A DNA stretch of 64,000 nucleotides from the NCBI GenBank assembly GCA_018402685.1, contig JAGYIJ010000002.1, positions 620,001 to 684,000 of the forward strand. The letters are read 5' to 3'. The DNA is from Aquiluna sp. GTDB lineage: Bacteria > Actinomycetota > Actinomycetes > Actinomycetales > Microbacteriaceae. Both the position numbers and the translations under genes were made by a program. This document shows positions 62,127 through 64,000 of the stretch, one piece after another (position 1 is the stretch's first letter; each line of letters starts with the position of its first letter). The notes beneath the pieces were generated by a model that did no database searches, was not told the DNA's origin, and saw nothing but the letters and a program-made list of their open reading frames with translations.

Positions 62127-62584
62127 TCTATTGCCTTTGGTTCTGGGAAAACCGGTGGTCGGTTTTCAAATGGTGTAGAGAGAATCACCGTGGTCTTGGT
62201 CGAAACATTCGCCAGCGAGCGAATCCTGCCCAATAGCGCCTCGAGATCCTCGGGGTCAGAAAGCGCAACCTTGACTATGTAGGACTCGTTGCCGGCAACC
62301 GACCAGCAGCTCTCTATCTCTTCGATGGGGCTAATCATCTGCACGATGTCATCGGGCCTTGCCGGGTCAATGGGAGTTAGAGACACCAGAGCGTGTAAAC
62401 CAAGTCCCAACGCTCTGTGATTGATAACTGCCCGATAGCCCTGAATCAAACCCTTGGCCTCGAACTTCTTGACCTTTTGGTGCAGGGTCGAACTTGGTAT
62501 CCCAATCTCACCAGCTATCTCGTTTAGAGACCTGCTGGAGTCTTTAGCCAGCTCGGTGAGTATCTGGCGGTCGATGGTTTCCAT
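62123..62584 (-). CDS. Lrp/AsnC-family regulator
   Basis: A 153-residue feast/famine regulator. HTH at about 5-50 (IDRQILTELAKDSSRSLNEIAGEIGIPSSTLHQKVKKFEAKGLI), then the RAM domain (about 68-145; ESCWSVAGNESYIVKVALSDPEDLEALLGRI). It heads the operon with threonine aldolase and follows the DUF6421 gene by 17 bases. The ligand is probably an amino acid, not identifiable here. Confidence 0.92.
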   Translation of the reverse strand: METIDRQILTELAKDSSRSLNEIAGEIGIPSSTLHQKVKKFEAKGLIQGYRAVINHRALGLGLHALVSLTPIDPARPDDIVQMISPIEEIESCWSVAGNESYIVKVALSDPEDLEALLGRIRSLANVSTKTTVILSTPFENRPPVFPEPKAID

Positions 62585-62601
62585 AGCTAGAAGGTTAGCT
62601 G

Positions 62602-63955
62602 CTAGGCAGCTATCCCCTTGGTCGAGGCCACCACATCCGCTAGCTTTCGATTCAGAGTTTCGTAGAAGACATTGAGCGGGAACTCATCGTCCAGCACCAG
62701 GTTCACAACCGCCTTGAGCTCGCCTGCGGTTGGCAGCTGATCTGCTCCCTTGGCCCAGGTGGATCCTGGGTGTGGAGGAACGAGAGATTTGACGAACTCA
62801 TAGGCCGCGATCCACTGGGCCAAGCGGGAGCGGTTGATGCCATCGTGATAAAGCGCCTCGACCTGCTCGCAAAGTTCGATCACCGCCGGGGTCACCTTTT
62901 CCCAATCAAAGGTCAATCGATTGTCGGTCCACTGCAGAGCTGCTGTTTTGTGAAGGTGAGCAAACATGATCTGCCCACCTAAGCCGTCATAGTTGCGAAC
63001 CCGATTACCGGTAATCGGGAAGCGGAACAGCCGGTCAAACAAAATCGCGTAGCGAATGTATTTGGCGAGTGGGTCACCCTCCTCATCCAAAACTACTGTC
63101 TCGCGGAAGGTCGACAAATCACAGCGCAGCTCCTCTAGTGCATACATCCAAAAGGGCATGCGCTGCTTGATCATGAAGGGATCAAATGGCAGGTCTCCTC
63201 TGGAGTGAGTGCGATCGTGAATCAGATCCCAGAGCACGTAGGTTTCTTGAGCAAGTCGCTGATCTAAGACCAGTCGCTCGGCATCGGCGGGAAGCGCAAG
63301 ATACAAAAGCTCGCGAGCAGAATCAGTAACCTTTCTGAACCTCGCTGCCTCACGGTCGCAGAAGATGCCGCCCCAGAAATAGGTTGCCACTTCCCTAACG
63401 GCCACCGTCTCCGGGAACAACACCGCTGAGTTGGTGTCGTAGCCAGCAGTGAAAGCCACGAATTCGATTGGGATAAACGCTGGGTTTTGATACTTCTGCT
63501 CTTTTTGAGCTAGCCAGTCGGGCCAGAAAGTATTGATGACCACCGCCTCCAGATTGCGGTTTGGGTTGCCGTTCTGGGTATACATCGAGAAACACCACCA
63601 GGTGCTCAACACCGTCTTTTCGAATCTGGTCTGGCCTAAATTCCTGCAACGAGTCATAGAAGTCCGGGACTTTGTAGCCGCCATCACGCCATGATGCGAT
63701 GTCTTTGTTCAGAGCGTGAATGTAGTTTTCTTGGTGTGGGAACTTCTTGCTCAGTGCGTTTACCGAAGTTAGAACATCGTCAATCAACTTGTTGACCAGG
63801 TTCAGATCAGCCTCGGGCTCAATCGAGCCATCTTTGAGCTGCATCGGGCGCAACTGCTCCACCGCGTTGACCAAACGCTGCCAGTCAAGGTTTGAACTCA
63901 CCCAGCTCTCGGGCTTTTTGCTTCCGGATAGTTTTGCTGCCTTGGCGTTTGACAA
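62602..63955 (-). CDS. DUF6421-family protein, frame broken once; N-terminus may lie beyond window
   Basis: An actinobacterial conserved protein of unknown function. The C-terminal part (62602-63687) has FVAFTAGYDTNSAVLFPETVAVRE, WDLIHDRTHSRGDLPFDPFMIKQRMPFWMYALEELRCDL and NYDGLGGQIMFAHL; the HDRTH and EELRC blocks look like a possible metal site. The N-terminal part (to 63955) is in another frame. They join through HLVVFSMYTQNGNPNRN if one A of the AAA at 63590-63592 is removed. The frame stays open past the TTG at 63955 to the window edge (DGDNIQLWLNIVGF), so the true start may be outside. The family assignment is from memory. Confidence 0.7.
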
Positions 63956-64000
63956 AAAGCCGACGATGTTCAGCCAGAGTTGAATGTTGTCGCCATCAGA

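Noticed and set aside
1-64000. CRISPR array, restriction system or insertion sequence
   Set aside because: No regularly spaced repeats, Cas proteins, methylase/endonuclease pairs or transposases with inverted repeats were recognised on either strand.

Overview
The window looks like chromosome from a small-genome actinobacterium, most likely a Microbacteriaceae member near the freshwater/marine Rhodoluna-Aquiluna (Luna) group. The grounds are actinobacterial family markers (a RamB-type regulator beside the glyoxylate genes, a DUF4244 pilin-like gene in a Tad locus, DUF6421, a PASTA-tailed class A PBP), mid GC by eye, tightly packed and often overlapping genes, and the order dnaX-recR-lysC-asd. 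The genus is inference.

Layout. 1-7.6 kb: galactokinase tail, nicotinamidase, D,D-carboxypeptidase, CopC-like protein, a Ktr/Trk potassium system, a DCC protein and a two-gene pair resembling the DgcN/DgcA D-glutamate pathway. 7.6-16.5 kb, accessory: a small secreted OmpA-like protein, a DMT permease, an FAD oxidoreductase, a secreted M6-like metalloprotease whose N-terminal domain is paralogous to the small secreted protein, a membrane-protein/HTH pair with its operator, and a leucine-rich-repeat surface protein. 16.5-24.5 kb: an islet bounded by a 52-bp duplication of the 3' part of tRNA-Thr(CGU), holding an alpha-glucoside operon (ROK regulator, ABC importer, short GH15, GH31) and no visible integrase. 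24.5-29.4 kb: aceB, aceA and a divergent ramB-like regulator (glyoxylate shunt). 29.4-36.5 kb: MpaB-like oxygenase, tripeptidyl-aminopeptidase-type lipoprotein, holB, tmk, topA. 36.5-38.9 kb: a reduced Tad pilus cluster. 39.2-50.5 kb: acsA, GNAT, RidA, DUF4177, class A PBP, metallophosphoesterase, asd, lysC, recR, dnaX and the SRP RNA. 50.6-55.3 kb: mmsA, tRNA-Ser(GGA), a small islet with a FAS1 protein and a TetR regulator, DUF805, and a VapBC-like toxin-antitoxin pair. 55.3-64 kb: transhydrogenase pntAB, PrlF/YhaV toxin-antitoxin, an HNH-like protein, PGPGW, LON-domain and DUF427 proteins, threonine aldolase, an Lrp regulator and DUF6421.

Metabolic sense. Acs, isocitrate lyase, malate synthase and RamB make a coherent acetate-use set. 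The islet adds uptake and hydrolysis of alpha-1,6/1,4 gluco-oligosaccharides. The DgcN/DgcA pair suggests recovery of D-glutamate.

Quality warning. At least 16 genes or gene sites show single-base frame breaks, mostly in short homopolymers, including genes that cannot be dispensable (topA, holB). I read these mainly as sequence/consensus errors and give interrupted genes as single features. The tadA gene also has an in-frame stop and may be truly decayed.
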